A DNA stretch of 64,000 nucleotides from Chelativorans sp. Marseille-P2723 (GTDB lineage: Bacteria > Pseudomonadota > Alphaproteobacteria > Rhizobiales > Rhizobiaceae), in the NCBI RefSeq assembly GCF_902809845.1, contig NZ_CADDWI010000013.1, forward strand, positions 1-64,000, read 5' to 3'. Both the position numbers and the translations under genes were made by a program. The notes under the pieces are model-generated. The model saw only the letters and a list, made by a program, of their open reading frames with translations. It did not search any database and was not told the origin of the DNA. Shown here in pieces: positions 7,151 to 14,585 of this stretch (position 1 is its first letter; each line of letters begins with the position of its first letter).

Positions 7151-8686
7151 ATGATGGAAATACGAAAGTTCTCCCGCATACTCGGCCTGTGCGCCGCCCT
7201 AGGGGCAAGCACGGCCATGGCCGTTCCGGCCTATGCCGGCCCGGAAGATCAATCCATCACCCTTGGTATGGGCGAAGATTTCCCGACGCTGGACGGCTAT
7301 ATCAACACCGCCCGCGACGGCGTGGTGATCACCATGCATATCTACGACATGCTGATTTACCGCAACCCGAAGACCTTTGAATACGAACCGCTGCTGGCGA
7401 CCTCTTGGGAGCGGATTGACGACAGAACCATCGAGTTCAAGCTGCGCGAAGGCGTTACTTTCCATGACGGATCACCGCTCACGGCGGAAGACGTCGCCTT
7501 CACTTACAATTACTGGGCTGACCCGGCCAATGGCGCACGTTCACAGGGCTCCGTGTCTTGGATCGAACGTGCCGAAGTGGTCGATGATTACACCGTGCGC
7601 GTCATCGCCAAGGGCGCCGCGCCCGCCGCGCTCGAATTCGTCGCCGGCTCGCTGCCGATCTATCCTTCGGATTACTTCCAGTCTGTCGGCCCGGAAGAAT
7701 TCGGTCAAAAGCCAATCGGCGCGGGCCCCTATAAGGTCGAATCCTTCGGTGACGGCCTCGTCAAGCTTGTCGCCTATGAGGGCTATTATGAGGGCGGCGC
7801 CAAGCGCACGCCTTCGATCAAGACCATCAACTGGCGGATCATCCCCGACACCGCGACCCGTATCGCCGAAGTCATTAGCGGCGGCGTCGACTGGGTCTGG
7901 AACATTCCGTCCGACCAGGTCGAGCAGCTTCAGGCGGTTCCGACCCTGGATGTGGCTCTGGCTTCCACCCTGCGCATCGCGATGGTCGCGCTCGATGCCG
8001 CCGGACGCACGGGCGCCGACAACCCGCTTACGGATGTACGCGTCCGTCAGGCCGTCAACCACGCCATTGACCGTGAAACCATCGTCGCCAATCTGGTGGG
8101 GGGCGATGGCGAAATCCTCAATGCGCCTTGCCATCCGGTGCAGTTCGGCTGCGATCAATCGGCGGCGGTGATCTACGAATATAACCCCGAGAAGGCCAAG
8201 GAGCTTCTGGCTGAAGCGGGCTATGCGGACGGCTTCTCACTGAAGCTCGGCAGCTATCGTGACCGTTCCCGTGCCGAAGCCGTGCAGTCCTATCTGGCTG
8301 CGATCGGCATTAACGCCGAGCTGGAAATGCTCCAGGCCAGCGCATCCTTCTCAAGCTGGCGCGAAGGCAAGGTCGGTGCATGGTATGGCGACTGGGGCTC
8401 CTTCTCGCTCGCCGATAGTTCCGCCTCGCTTGGAACCATGTTCGACGGTTCGAGCAATGACGGCGCGCGCGACGAAACCGTGATCCAGCTTATCAAGGAA
8501 GCAGGCTCTGTCATGGATCCGGAAGAGCGCAAGGCCAAGTATGCCGAAGCCATCAGGATCATCACAGAAAAGGCGTATTGGGTGCCGATGCACACCATCG
8601 TGATGGGCTATGCCTATACCAATGCGCTCGACTTCGAACCCACCCTTGACGAACTTCCGCGTTTCTACGACGCAAGCTGGAAGTAG
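7151..8686 (+). CDS. Peptide-type ABC transporter substrate-binding protein (family 5)
   Basis: A 511-residue periplasmic binding protein of the DppA/OppA family. ATG 7151, 9 bases after an AAGAGG site, gives an N-terminal signal peptide ending near AVPAYAGPEDQ. Family 5 markers include the early PTLDGYINT-type segment, EPLLATSWE, FKLREGVTFHDGSPLTAEDV, PIGAGPYKVE, VRQAVNHAIDRETI and LLAEAGYADGFSLKL. It captures a ligand, most often a peptide but sometimes an opine, sugar or other small molecule, and delivers it to the two permeases encoded next. The preceding amidohydrolase and metallopeptidase genes suggest an amide or peptide ligand. Confidence 0.92.
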   Translation: MMEIRKFSRILGLCAALGASTAMAVPAYAGPEDQSITLGMGEDFPTLDGYINTARDGVVITMHIYDMLIYRNPKTFEYEPLLATSWERIDDRTIEFKLREGVTFHDGSPLTAEDVAFTYNYWADPANGARSQGSVSWIERAEVVDDYTVRVIAKGAAPAALEFVAGSLPIYPSDYFQSVGPEEFGQKPIGAGPYKVESFGDGLVKLVAYEGYYEGGAKRTPSIKTINWRIIPDTATRIAEVISGGVDWVWNIPSDQVEQLQAVPTLDVALASTLRIAMVALDAAGRTGADNPLTDVRVRQAVNHAIDRETIVANLVGGDGEILNAPCHPVQFGCDQSAAVIYEYNPEKAKELLAEAGYADGFSLKLGSYRDRSRAEAVQSYLAAIGINAELEMLQASASFSSWREGKVGAWYGDWGSFSLADSSASLGTMFDGSSNDGARDETVIQLIKEAGSVMDPEERKAKYAEAIRIITEKAYWVPMHTIVMGYAYTNALDFEPTLDELPRFYDASWK

Positions 8687-8699
8687 AACTAACCTAGTT

Positions 8700-8733
8700 C
8701 GGGCGGCCTCCGGTTACATCCGGCGGCCGCCCG
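8700..8733. other. Stem-loop between binding protein and permease genes
   Basis: A long G+C-rich inverted repeat: CGGGCGGCC at 8700-8708 pairs with GGCCGCCCG at 8725-8733, with an inner CCGG/CCGG pairing around a small loop. It lies 14 bases after the binding-protein stop and has no T run. Such hairpins commonly protect the binding-protein mRNA or attenuate read-through so that it outnumbers the permeases. Confidence 0.6.
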
Positions 8734-8756
8734 TACCATGAAGAAACGACACACGA

Positions 8757-9680
8757 ATGCTGAGCTTTCTGTTGAAGCGGGCCACCATGGCGGTGGTGGT
8801 CATGGTGAACGTTTCGATCATCTGCTTTGTGCTGAGCAACGTTGCCTATGATCCAGCCATCGGCATCGCCGGCGCGCAGGCCACGGACGAGGACCTGGCG
8901 CTGATCCGCCAGACATACGGCCTCGACCGGCCTTTGCTGGTGCGTTATGGCGAGTATATCGGCAACATCGCCCAAGGCGATTTCGGTGTGTCATACCTGA
9001 CGAAGCGCCCGGTTCTGGACATGATCGTGGAACGGCTGCCAGTCACTGCATTGCTTGCCATTCTATCGATGGCGCTCGCGCTGGCAATCGCCCTGCCGCT
9101 TGGAAGCGCCGCAGCCCTGTGGCCGGACACCATCATCGACAGACTGGCCCAACTGCTTGCCGTCGCGGGCCAGGCCATTCCGAACTTCTGGGCGGGACTA
9201 CTCCTGATCGTCCTGTTTGGCGTACAGTTGCGATGGCTTCCCATCTCCGGCTCGGAAAGTGTTGCGCATTTCGTCCTGCCTTCCATAACGCTCGGCACCT
9301 TCGCCATGCCGCCGCTCATACGCCTGATCCGCGCCGGAATGATCGAGGTCCTGGCTTCCGATTACATACGCACGGCGAAGGCCATGGGTATCCGGCCGTT
9401 CCAGATCACCTTCAAATATGCTCTGAAGAACGCGGTTCTGCCCGTTGTCTCGCTTTCGGCTGTGCAACTGGGCTTCATGCTGGGCGGGTCCATCGTCGTT
9501 GAATCGATCTTTGCGCTCAACGGGGTCGGCTATCTTGCCTGGCAATCCATGTCGCGTTCCGACATGCCGGTGATTCAGGCGATCGTGTTACTGATTTCGC
9601 TAATCTATATCGTGCTGACACTGCTGGCGGATCTTCTCAACGCGTATATGGATCCTAGGCTGCGGAGCGCCCGCAAATGA
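8757..9680 (+). CDS. Peptide-type ABC transporter permease (DppB-like)
   Basis: The 307-residue inner-membrane permease has an N-terminal membrane helix, a periplasmic segment containing DLALIRQTYGLDRPLLVRYGEY, and then about five more helices. The binding-protein-dependent transport signature is readable as DYIRTAKAMGIRPFQITFKYALKN in two adjacent pieces (EAA loop), which contacts the ATPases. FGVSYLTKRPV and GGSIVVESIFALNGVG are typical DppB-family segments. Its stop overlaps the start of the second permease by four bases (ATGA), showing tight translational coupling. Confidence 0.92.
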   Translation: MLSFLLKRATMAVVVMVNVSIICFVLSNVAYDPAIGIAGAQATDEDLALIRQTYGLDRPLLVRYGEYIGNIAQGDFGVSYLTKRPVLDMIVERLPVTALLAILSMALALAIALPLGSAAALWPDTIIDRLAQLLAVAGQAIPNFWAGLLLIVLFGVQLRWLPISGSESVAHFVLPSITLGTFAMPPLIRLIRAGMIEVLASDYIRTAKAMGIRPFQITFKYALKNAVLPVVSLSAVQLGFMLGGSIVVESIFALNGVGYLAWQSMSRSDMPVIQAIVLLISLIYIVLTLLADLLNAYMDPRLRSARK

Positions 9681-10579
9681 CGATACCGGCTCTCACCACT
9701 CCTTCACTGCCTGAGGAAGAGACGCTGACCGTCCGCCTTGGCTTCTGGCGCAAGGCGATTGCCCACCGCACCTTCCTTTTCTCAGGCGCAATCCTGCTGG
9801 CGATAACGCTGGTCGCGATCTTCGCGCCGATGCTCGCACCGTACGATCCGTATGCGCAGAACATCGCCATGCGGCTGAAGCCACCCTTCTGGCACGACGC
9901 CAACGTGGCCGAACACCTGCTGGGCACCGACCAGCTTGGGCGCGACTATCTCAGCCGGCTCATCTACGGCGCGCGAATCTCGATGACGATCGCCATCGGC
10001 GCCACGTTGATGTCAGCGATCATCGGCATCACGCTCGGTCTTGTGGCAGGCTATTTTGGCGGCTGGATCGACACTGCGATCTCGACAATCATCACCACAC
10101 GTCTGTCGATGCCGATCATTCTGATCGCGCTCGCGGTCGTCGCGCTCATCGGACCGTCGCTGCAGGTCGTCATCGTGGTTTTGGGGCTTCTCCTGTGGGA
10201 CCAGTTCGCGGTCGTGACGCGCGTCGCAACGCAGCAGGTGGCCGCGCGTGACTATGTGACGGCCGCGCGCGTGCTCGGCAGCTCGCTTGCGCATATCCTG
10301 TTTCGCGAAATTCTTCCCAATATCCGCGCACCGCTGATGGTGGTCGCAACGGTCGAGATGGCTCATGCGGTGCTGCTGGAAGCTGCCCTTTCCTTTCTCG
10401 GCCTTGGTGTCCAAGCGCCCCTGCCCTCCTGGGGATTGATGCTGTCCGAGGCCAAGACATCCATGTTCTTCAGCCCTTGGCTGATCGTACTGCCCGGCGC
10501 GTGTCTGTTCATCCTTGCGCTTGCGATCAACCTAGTGGGAGATGCCTTGCGGGACCTCACCGCAGGAGGACGGGGCTGA
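9677..10579 (+). CDS. Peptide-type ABC transporter permease (DppC-like)
   Basis: A 300-residue second permease of the importer. The N-terminal cytoplasmic stretch is followed by a helix and the DppC hallmark HLLGTDQLGRDYLSRLIYGAR. The EAA loop is DYVTAARVLGSSLAHILFREILPN, read across two short pieces, and the family's SFLGLGVQAPLPSWGLML segment is present. About six membrane helices are expected. Its last base is the first base of the following ATPase start (TGATG arrangement), so the five transporter genes form one operon. Confidence 0.92.
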   Translation: MTIPALTTPSLPEEETLTVRLGFWRKAIAHRTFLFSGAILLAITLVAIFAPMLAPYDPYAQNIAMRLKPPFWHDANVAEHLLGTDQLGRDYLSRLIYGARISMTIAIGATLMSAIIGITLGLVAGYFGGWIDTAISTIITTRLSMPIILIALAVVALIGPSLQVVIVVLGLLLWDQFAVVTRVATQQVAARDYVTAARVLGSSLAHILFREILPNIRAPLMVVATVEMAHAVLLEAALSFLGLGVQAPLPSWGLMLSEAKTSMFFSPWLIVLPGACLFILALAINLVGDALRDLTAGGRG

Positions 10580-11568
10580 TGCTGCTGCAAGTACGCGATC
10601 TCAAGGTGACCCTACAGGATCAGGGCCAGCGCCTGCGTGCGGTGCGCGGCGTCGATCTCGACCTTGCTGCCGGGGAAACGCTTTGCGTGGTTGGCGAATC
10701 GGGCTGCGGCAAATCGATGACGGCTCTGGCGCTGATGCAGCTTCTGCCGCGGGGGGCCGAACTGTCCTCATCGAAGCTGCAATTTGACGGAATCGAGCTT
10801 TCGAAGCTATCGAGACACAAGCTTTCGGCGCTGCGCGGGCGGCGAATCTCGATGATCTTTCAGGAGCCCATGACGGCGCTGAACCCTGTATTCACTATTG
10901 GGGATCAGCTTCGTGCCGTCTACCGCCGCCATACCGGCGTCAGTTCGGCCGAAGCGCAGGCGCGCGCGATCGAGGTGCTTGAGAGCGTCGGCCTAACCAA
11001 CGCCGAACTGCGCATGAAACAGTTTCCGCATCAGCTTTCCGGAGGCCTGCGTCAGCGTGTGCTGATTGCCATGGCCCTGATGTGCGAACCGGAGATGATA
11101 ATCTGCGACGAGCCGACGACCGCGTTGGACGCGACAACCCAGGCGCAGATCCTGCGCATTCTGAAGGAGGCGCAAAGCGCCCGGAAGATGGGCATGCTCT
11201 TCATCACGCACGATCTGGGCGTGGTGGCGCGGATCGCAGACCGGGTTGCGGTCATGTATGCTGGGCGTATCGTCGAACACGGATCCCGCGCCGCTGTTCT
11301 GCGCAGCCCCGCACATCCCTATACGAAGGGGCTGATCGCGTCGGTGCCACGGCCGCAGGATGGCGGGACCGGCTCCAAGCGCCTTGCCAGCATTCCCGGC
11401 AATGTGCCAGCCTTCCATCATGAGGACCCGCGCTGCCCGTTCCTGTCGCGCTGTCCGAAGCGCATGAGCATCTGCACCAGGGAAGCGCCGCCCGTGCGGC
11501 AGACGGAAGCTGGACAGCAGGTTGCCTGTCACCTCCCTCTCGATGCACAGGAGGCGCTGACGGCATGA
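10579..11568 (+). CDS. Peptide-type ABC transporter ATP-binding protein (DppD-like)
   Basis: A 329-residue cytoplasmic ATPase. It has Walker A GESGCGKSMT, the signature SGGLRQRV, Walker [13 protein letters not shown] and the H-loop ITHDLGVV. A C-terminal oligopeptide/dipeptide extension carries the cysteine-rich CPFLSRCPKRMSIC, which in DppD/OppD proteins can hold an iron-sulfur cluster. ATG 10579 overlaps the permease stop; an upstream in-frame start at 10477 would add an unrelated tail inside the permease gene. It pairs with the next ATPase to energise import. Confidence 0.92.
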   Translation: MLLQVRDLKVTLQDQGQRLRAVRGVDLDLAAGETLCVVGESGCGKSMTALALMQLLPRGAELSSSKLQFDGIELSKLSRHKLSALRGRRISMIFQEPMTALNPVFTIGDQLRAVYRRHTGVSSAEAQARAIEVLESVGLTNAELRMKQFPHQLSGGLRQRVLIAMALMCEPEMIICDEPTTALDATTQAQILRILKEAQSARKMGMLFITHDLGVVARIADRVAVMYAGRIVEHGSRAAVLRSPAHPYTKGLIASVPRPQDGGTGSKRLASIPGNVPAFHHEDPRCPFLSRCPKRMSICTREAPPVRQTEAGQQVACHLPLDAQEALTA

Positions 11569-12548
11569 GCAAGCCTCTTCTCGAAGCACGCAGTCTCAGC
11601 CACATCTACCAGCTACGCCGGGGTCTGCTTGGAAAAACGATCCCCCTGAGGGCGCTGAACGAAGTTTCGCTCAACATAGGCGATGGCGAAATCCTTGGCG
11701 TGGTCGGCGAATCCGGCTGCGGAAAGAGCACCCTTGCCAAAATCCTCTTGGGTCTTGAGAAGCCTACTGAGGGCGAAGTACTGCTGAATGGACGTCCTTT
11801 ATCGGACTATCCGCGGCACGAGCGCGCAATGGCGGTTCAGCCGGTCTTTCAGGACCCTTACGGTTCGCTCAACCCGTCCATGTCTGTCGAGGACCTGATC
11901 GCTCTGCCGCTGCACATCCACAAGATCGGTACACGGCCGGAACGGAGGCAGAAAGCAGCGAAAATGGCGGACCAGGTGGGGCTACCGCGCCGCACCCTGT
12001 CCGCCAATCCGAGCCAGCTTTCCGGCGGGCAGCGCCAGCGCGTCGCCATCGCAAGGGCGCTGGTGGCTGGTCCGAAGCTGGTAATCTGCGACGAGCCGAC
12101 ATCTGCGCTCGACGTGTCGGTGCAGGCACAGATTCTGAACCTACTGCTTGACCTGCGGGCAGAGCATGACGTCGCCATGCTGTTCATCTCGCACGATCTG
12201 TCGGTGATCCAGCACATGGCGGACAGAATGATGGTGATGTATCTCGGCCGGGTCGTGGAAGAAGGCGGGACGCAGAGCATCTTTGCCAATCCCGATCACC
12301 CCTATACGCTTGTGCTGCGGAATGCGATGTTTACCCCGAGCGACGAAAGCGGGGTTCCGGACCTTGGCTTGCGCGGCAATTTTCCCAATCCGATGGATAT
12401 TCCTTCAGGCTGCGTGTTCCACCCGCGCTGCCCCATGGCGCGCCCTGAATGCGCCAGAACAAGCCCCGCATTGGAACGGCGTGGCAATGACGACCGCCGC
12501 AGCGCTTGCCTCTTTCCGCTGACGGCACCTGAAAACGTTCCTGCGTGA
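11565..12548 (+). CDS. Peptide-type ABC transporter ATP-binding protein (DppF-like)
   Basis: A 327-residue ATPase, partner of the preceding one, with a four-base ATGA overlap. Motifs are Walker A GESGCGKSTL, the Q-loop VFQDPYGSLNP, signature SGGQRQRV, Walker B LVICDEPTSALDVSVQAQ, H-loop ISHDLSVI and a C-terminal Cys-containing GCVFHPRCPMARPEC. SLNP plus DVSVQAQ are typical of the DppF/OppF branch. It completes the importer whose binding protein and permeases precede it. Confidence 0.92.
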   Translation: MSKPLLEARSLSHIYQLRRGLLGKTIPLRALNEVSLNIGDGEILGVVGESGCGKSTLAKILLGLEKPTEGEVLLNGRPLSDYPRHERAMAVQPVFQDPYGSLNPSMSVEDLIALPLHIHKIGTRPERRQKAAKMADQVGLPRRTLSANPSQLSGGQRQRVAIARALVAGPKLVICDEPTSALDVSVQAQILNLLLDLRAEHDVAMLFISHDLSVIQHMADRMMVMYLGRVVEEGGTQSIFANPDHPYTLVLRNAMFTPSDESGVPDLGLRGNFPNPMDIPSGCVFHPRCPMARPECARTSPALERRGNDDRRSACLFPLTAPENVPA

Positions 12549-12572
12549 TCAGGCCAAGCGGGCGGCGGCGCG

Positions 12573-13307
12573 ATGAGCATGATCGATACCCTCTGGTCAT
12601 GGCCAGGTCTTGCGGCGGCAATCGCCCTTGTGCTGGCGGGGGCCATTCAAGGCTCAACCGGCTTTGGCTTCAACATGCTGGCCGCGCCGCTGCTTGCAAT
12701 TTTGGACCCGGCCTTTGTGCCCGGGCCGATGATCACCGTTGCAACGCTGGTGTGCATCGGTGGGATGATGAGCGAGCTTCACGCGCTCAACCGGCAGGAT
12801 CTTGCCTATGCGCTGAGCGGGCGGGTGGTCTCCGCTACGGTGGCGGCGCTGATTGTCGGCCTGATGAGCCCGGAAGCATTTTCGGCCCTATTCGGCTTTG
12901 CGGTTCTGTTGAGCGTGGGATTGAGCCTAAGTGGCTTGCGCATTCCGGCCCGCCCTTCCACGCTGCTTGCAGCCGGCACGATCTCTGGCTTCATGGGCAC
13001 GCTCACTTCCATTGGAGCGCCGCCCATGGCAATGGTCTATCAGGACACGGGAGGTGCGCGCATGCGTGCTACCCTCAACGCGTTCTTCGTCTTCGGCGGG
13101 CTCATATCGATATTGGCTTTATGGCTGGCCGGCCGTTTTGGAACGCATGATTTATGGCTTGCCATGCTGATGACGCCCTTCGCCTTCGCCGGCCTGCTCA
13201 TGTCGGCATGGGGCCGGAAGTTCGTGGATCGGGGTGGGGTCAAGGCGGTCGTGCTGACCGTCTCCTCCATTTCGGGACTGGTGCTTATCCTGCGCGCATT
13301 TGGCTGA
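12573..13307 (+). CDS. Sulfite exporter TauE/SafE family membrane protein
   Basis: A 244-residue polytopic membrane protein of about eight helices in two halves, the TauE/SafE architecture. The N-terminal GAIQGSTGFGFNMLAAPLLAIL and the second-half segment ISGFMGTLTSIGAPPMAMVYQ are the paired family signatures. Family members export organic or inorganic acids such as sulfite or sulfoacetate, but substrates vary. It follows the ATPase gene by 24 bases and probably belongs to the same transcript, where it could export an end product. The xsc gene 30 kb away would generate sulfite, but nothing in the sequence links the two. Confidence 0.8.
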   Translation: MSMIDTLWSWPGLAAAIALVLAGAIQGSTGFGFNMLAAPLLAILDPAFVPGPMITVATLVCIGGMMSELHALNRQDLAYALSGRVVSATVAALIVGLMSPEAFSALFGFAVLLSVGLSLSGLRIPARPSTLLAAGTISGFMGTLTSIGAPPMAMVYQDTGGARMRATLNAFFVFGGLISILALWLAGRFGTHDLWLAMLMTPFAFAGLLMSAWGRKFVDRGGVKAVVLTVSSISGLVLILRAFG

Positions 13308-13334
13308 CAAAGGCGGCTCTGGAGCGTCTCTGCG

Positions 13335-14171
13335 TCAGGGCAGTGAAACGGCGACGGCAGGCGTTTTCATAAAGATCGCGAACAACTCGCGCTGCGAGGA
13401 AATGCGCATCTTTGCATAGATGTTTTTTCGATGGATACGCACCGTGCCTGCCGCAATCCCGAGGATGTTTGCAATCGATTCGGAAGAATGCCCCTCTAGC
13501 ACCAAACCGACGACTTCCATCTCGCGGGGTGTTAGCGCAGGTATACCTCTTGATTTCAGAGCCTCCTGCACCGTCCTTTCCAGCACCGCTTTTTCGTTCT
13601 GCTCGGAGCCAGGCCCCTTCAGGCGTTCATCGGTCCGCCAGTGCAGCTCGGCGAACTTGCGTAACAGCGGCTCGACACAACGCAAAATTCGCAGGTCATG
13701 TGCCTTGAAACCGGGCTGGCTCGGCGAACGCATCAGTGAAGTGACAATCGTCCAGTTTGCATTGCCGGGAATGAAGAAGGCGATCTCGTCAACCGGCCCT
13801 GTCTGCACGTAATAGGAGCGATAGTACTCGCTTTTGTAGAACTGGTCTGGCGCCAGATCGGCGAGGCGGTACAGGCCGGATCGCGTTCCGTTGGCGGCCG
13901 CCTTGTAGAACGGGTCGAGCAGGTAAGGTCCTACCTCATAATCCTTGACATGAATGTGAAACCGCTGTGGCTGGAATGTGTGGTGAAGGCAAACGGGAAT
14001 ATCCGGGCCATTGTAGGCGAATGTGACCGTGTAGTCGAAATGTGCAAGCGAATGCACTGCATCGGCGAACGCCTGCGGGAAGGACGGATCACCTGCCACC
14101 GCCAGCAGATTGCTGAGCGAGGTATACCACTCCGGCGTGGATAGGAACTTCTTGGCGCTGGCCGTCCGCAT
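13335..14171 (-). CDS. LuxR-family transcriptional regulator
   Basis: A 278-residue protein with an N-terminal region of about 200 residues and a C-terminal LuxR/GerE helix-turn-helix. The HTH reads ALTPREMEVVGLVLEGHSSE, then IANILGIAAGTVRIHRKNIYAKM. The N-terminal domain (FDYTVTFAYNGPDIPVCLHH) resembles a ligand-binding sensor domain, but the residues of classic acyl-homoserine-lactone receptors are not obvious. No luxI gene is nearby, so it is better viewed as a LuxR-type metabolite sensor. It is convergent with the TauE gene and divergent from the polyol ABC/diol dehydratase operon, which it most likely controls through the repeats at 14201-14335. Confidence 0.85.
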   Translation of the reverse strand: MRTASAKKFLSTPEWYTSLSNLLAVAGDPSFPQAFADAVHSLAHFDYTVTFAYNGPDIPVCLHHTFQPQRFHIHVKDYEVGPYLLDPFYKAAANGTRSGLYRLADLAPDQFYKSEYYRSYYVQTGPVDEIAFFIPGNANWTIVTSLMRSPSQPGFKAHDLRILRCVEPLLRKFAELHWRTDERLKGPGSEQNEKAVLERTVQEALKSRGIPALTPREMEVVGLVLEGHSSESIANILGIAAGTVRIHRKNIYAKMRISSQRELFAIFMKTPAVAVSLP

Positions 14172-14200
14172 TATCTCACCCCCCCAGGATTACCCCAAAA

Positions 14201-14335
14201 GGAATATGCCTACTAGCCTATTCCCTGCAGGAAATATCCCTTGAACATGGCGATAATATAAGATTTCCTTCATATCAGAAATATGCCTGCATAAGGAGGA
14301 GGAAGGGAAAAGGCTGCCTGAAACGGCATATTTCC
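14201..14335. promoter_or_regulatory. Repeated GGAAATATGCC-like motifs, candidate LuxR operators
   Basis: The gap between the LuxR gene and the ABC operon holds four related words: GGAATATGCC (14201-14210), GGAAATATCCC (14230-14240), GAAATATGCC (14278-14287) and the inverse GGCATATTTCC (14325-14335). The first is part of a 24-base dyad with arms GGAATA and TATTCC (14201-14224). An ATTTC-N10-GAAAT dyad spans 14263-14282. Their position between divergent genes fits operators of the adjacent regulator. Confidence 0.45.
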
Positions 14336-14362
14336 CGCAGCAGGATCCTGGAGGAGGAGAAG

Positions 14363-14479
14363 ATGAACTTTCATCGCGCTGCCGGCTTCGGCAGCACTGG
14401 TACGCATCGCCTGCACGGCTACGCCGTTGCGTTCAGGGCCCGGCACCTGCCTGTTATCCATACGCATCAGTACCTGTAA
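14363..14479 (+). CDS. Possible 38-residue leader peptide
   Basis: A short frame starts at ATG 14363 directly behind a very strong Shine-Dalgarno run, GGAGGAGGAGAAG, and ends at TAA 14477-14479. The product starts MNFHRAAGFGSTGTHRLHGY and has six His and four Arg among 38 residues, with no membrane segment. It lies in the 5' leader of the polyol ABC/diol dehydratase operon, about 105 bases before the binding-protein start. A perfect TTCCGG-CAT-CCGGAA hairpin follows it. Translation of a leader peptide or a false site are both possible. No homologue is recognised. Confidence 0.3.
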   Translation: MNFHRAAGFGSTGTHRLHGYAVAFRARHLPVIHTHQYL

Positions 14480-14492
14480 TTGCCTGACCAGT

Positions 14493-14507
14493 TTCCGGCA
14501 TCCGGAA
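14493..14507. other. Short perfect hairpin in operon leader
   Basis: TTCCGG and CCGGAA flank a three-base CAT loop, 14 bases after the candidate leader peptide and 78 bases before the binding-protein gene. No T run follows. It could be a weak attenuator stem. Confidence 0.35.
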
Positions 14508-14585
14508 CCGGCCTGCCGATGACAGCCTGAGCTTTCGCTTTCATTGGCTAGCGTGGTTCAGAGAAAACCACACAAGGGGAGTGCT

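Noticed and set aside
14270-14470. Possible cobalamin riboswitch before the B12-dependent dehydratase operon
   Set aside because: A stretch ending in GGCACCTGCCTGT resembles the 3' B12 box, and ACGGC-TAC-GCCGT forms a hairpin. However, the core GCNGNCCCGCNACTGT and the GGTG element are not found, and such riboswitches usually repress B12 synthesis or uptake genes.
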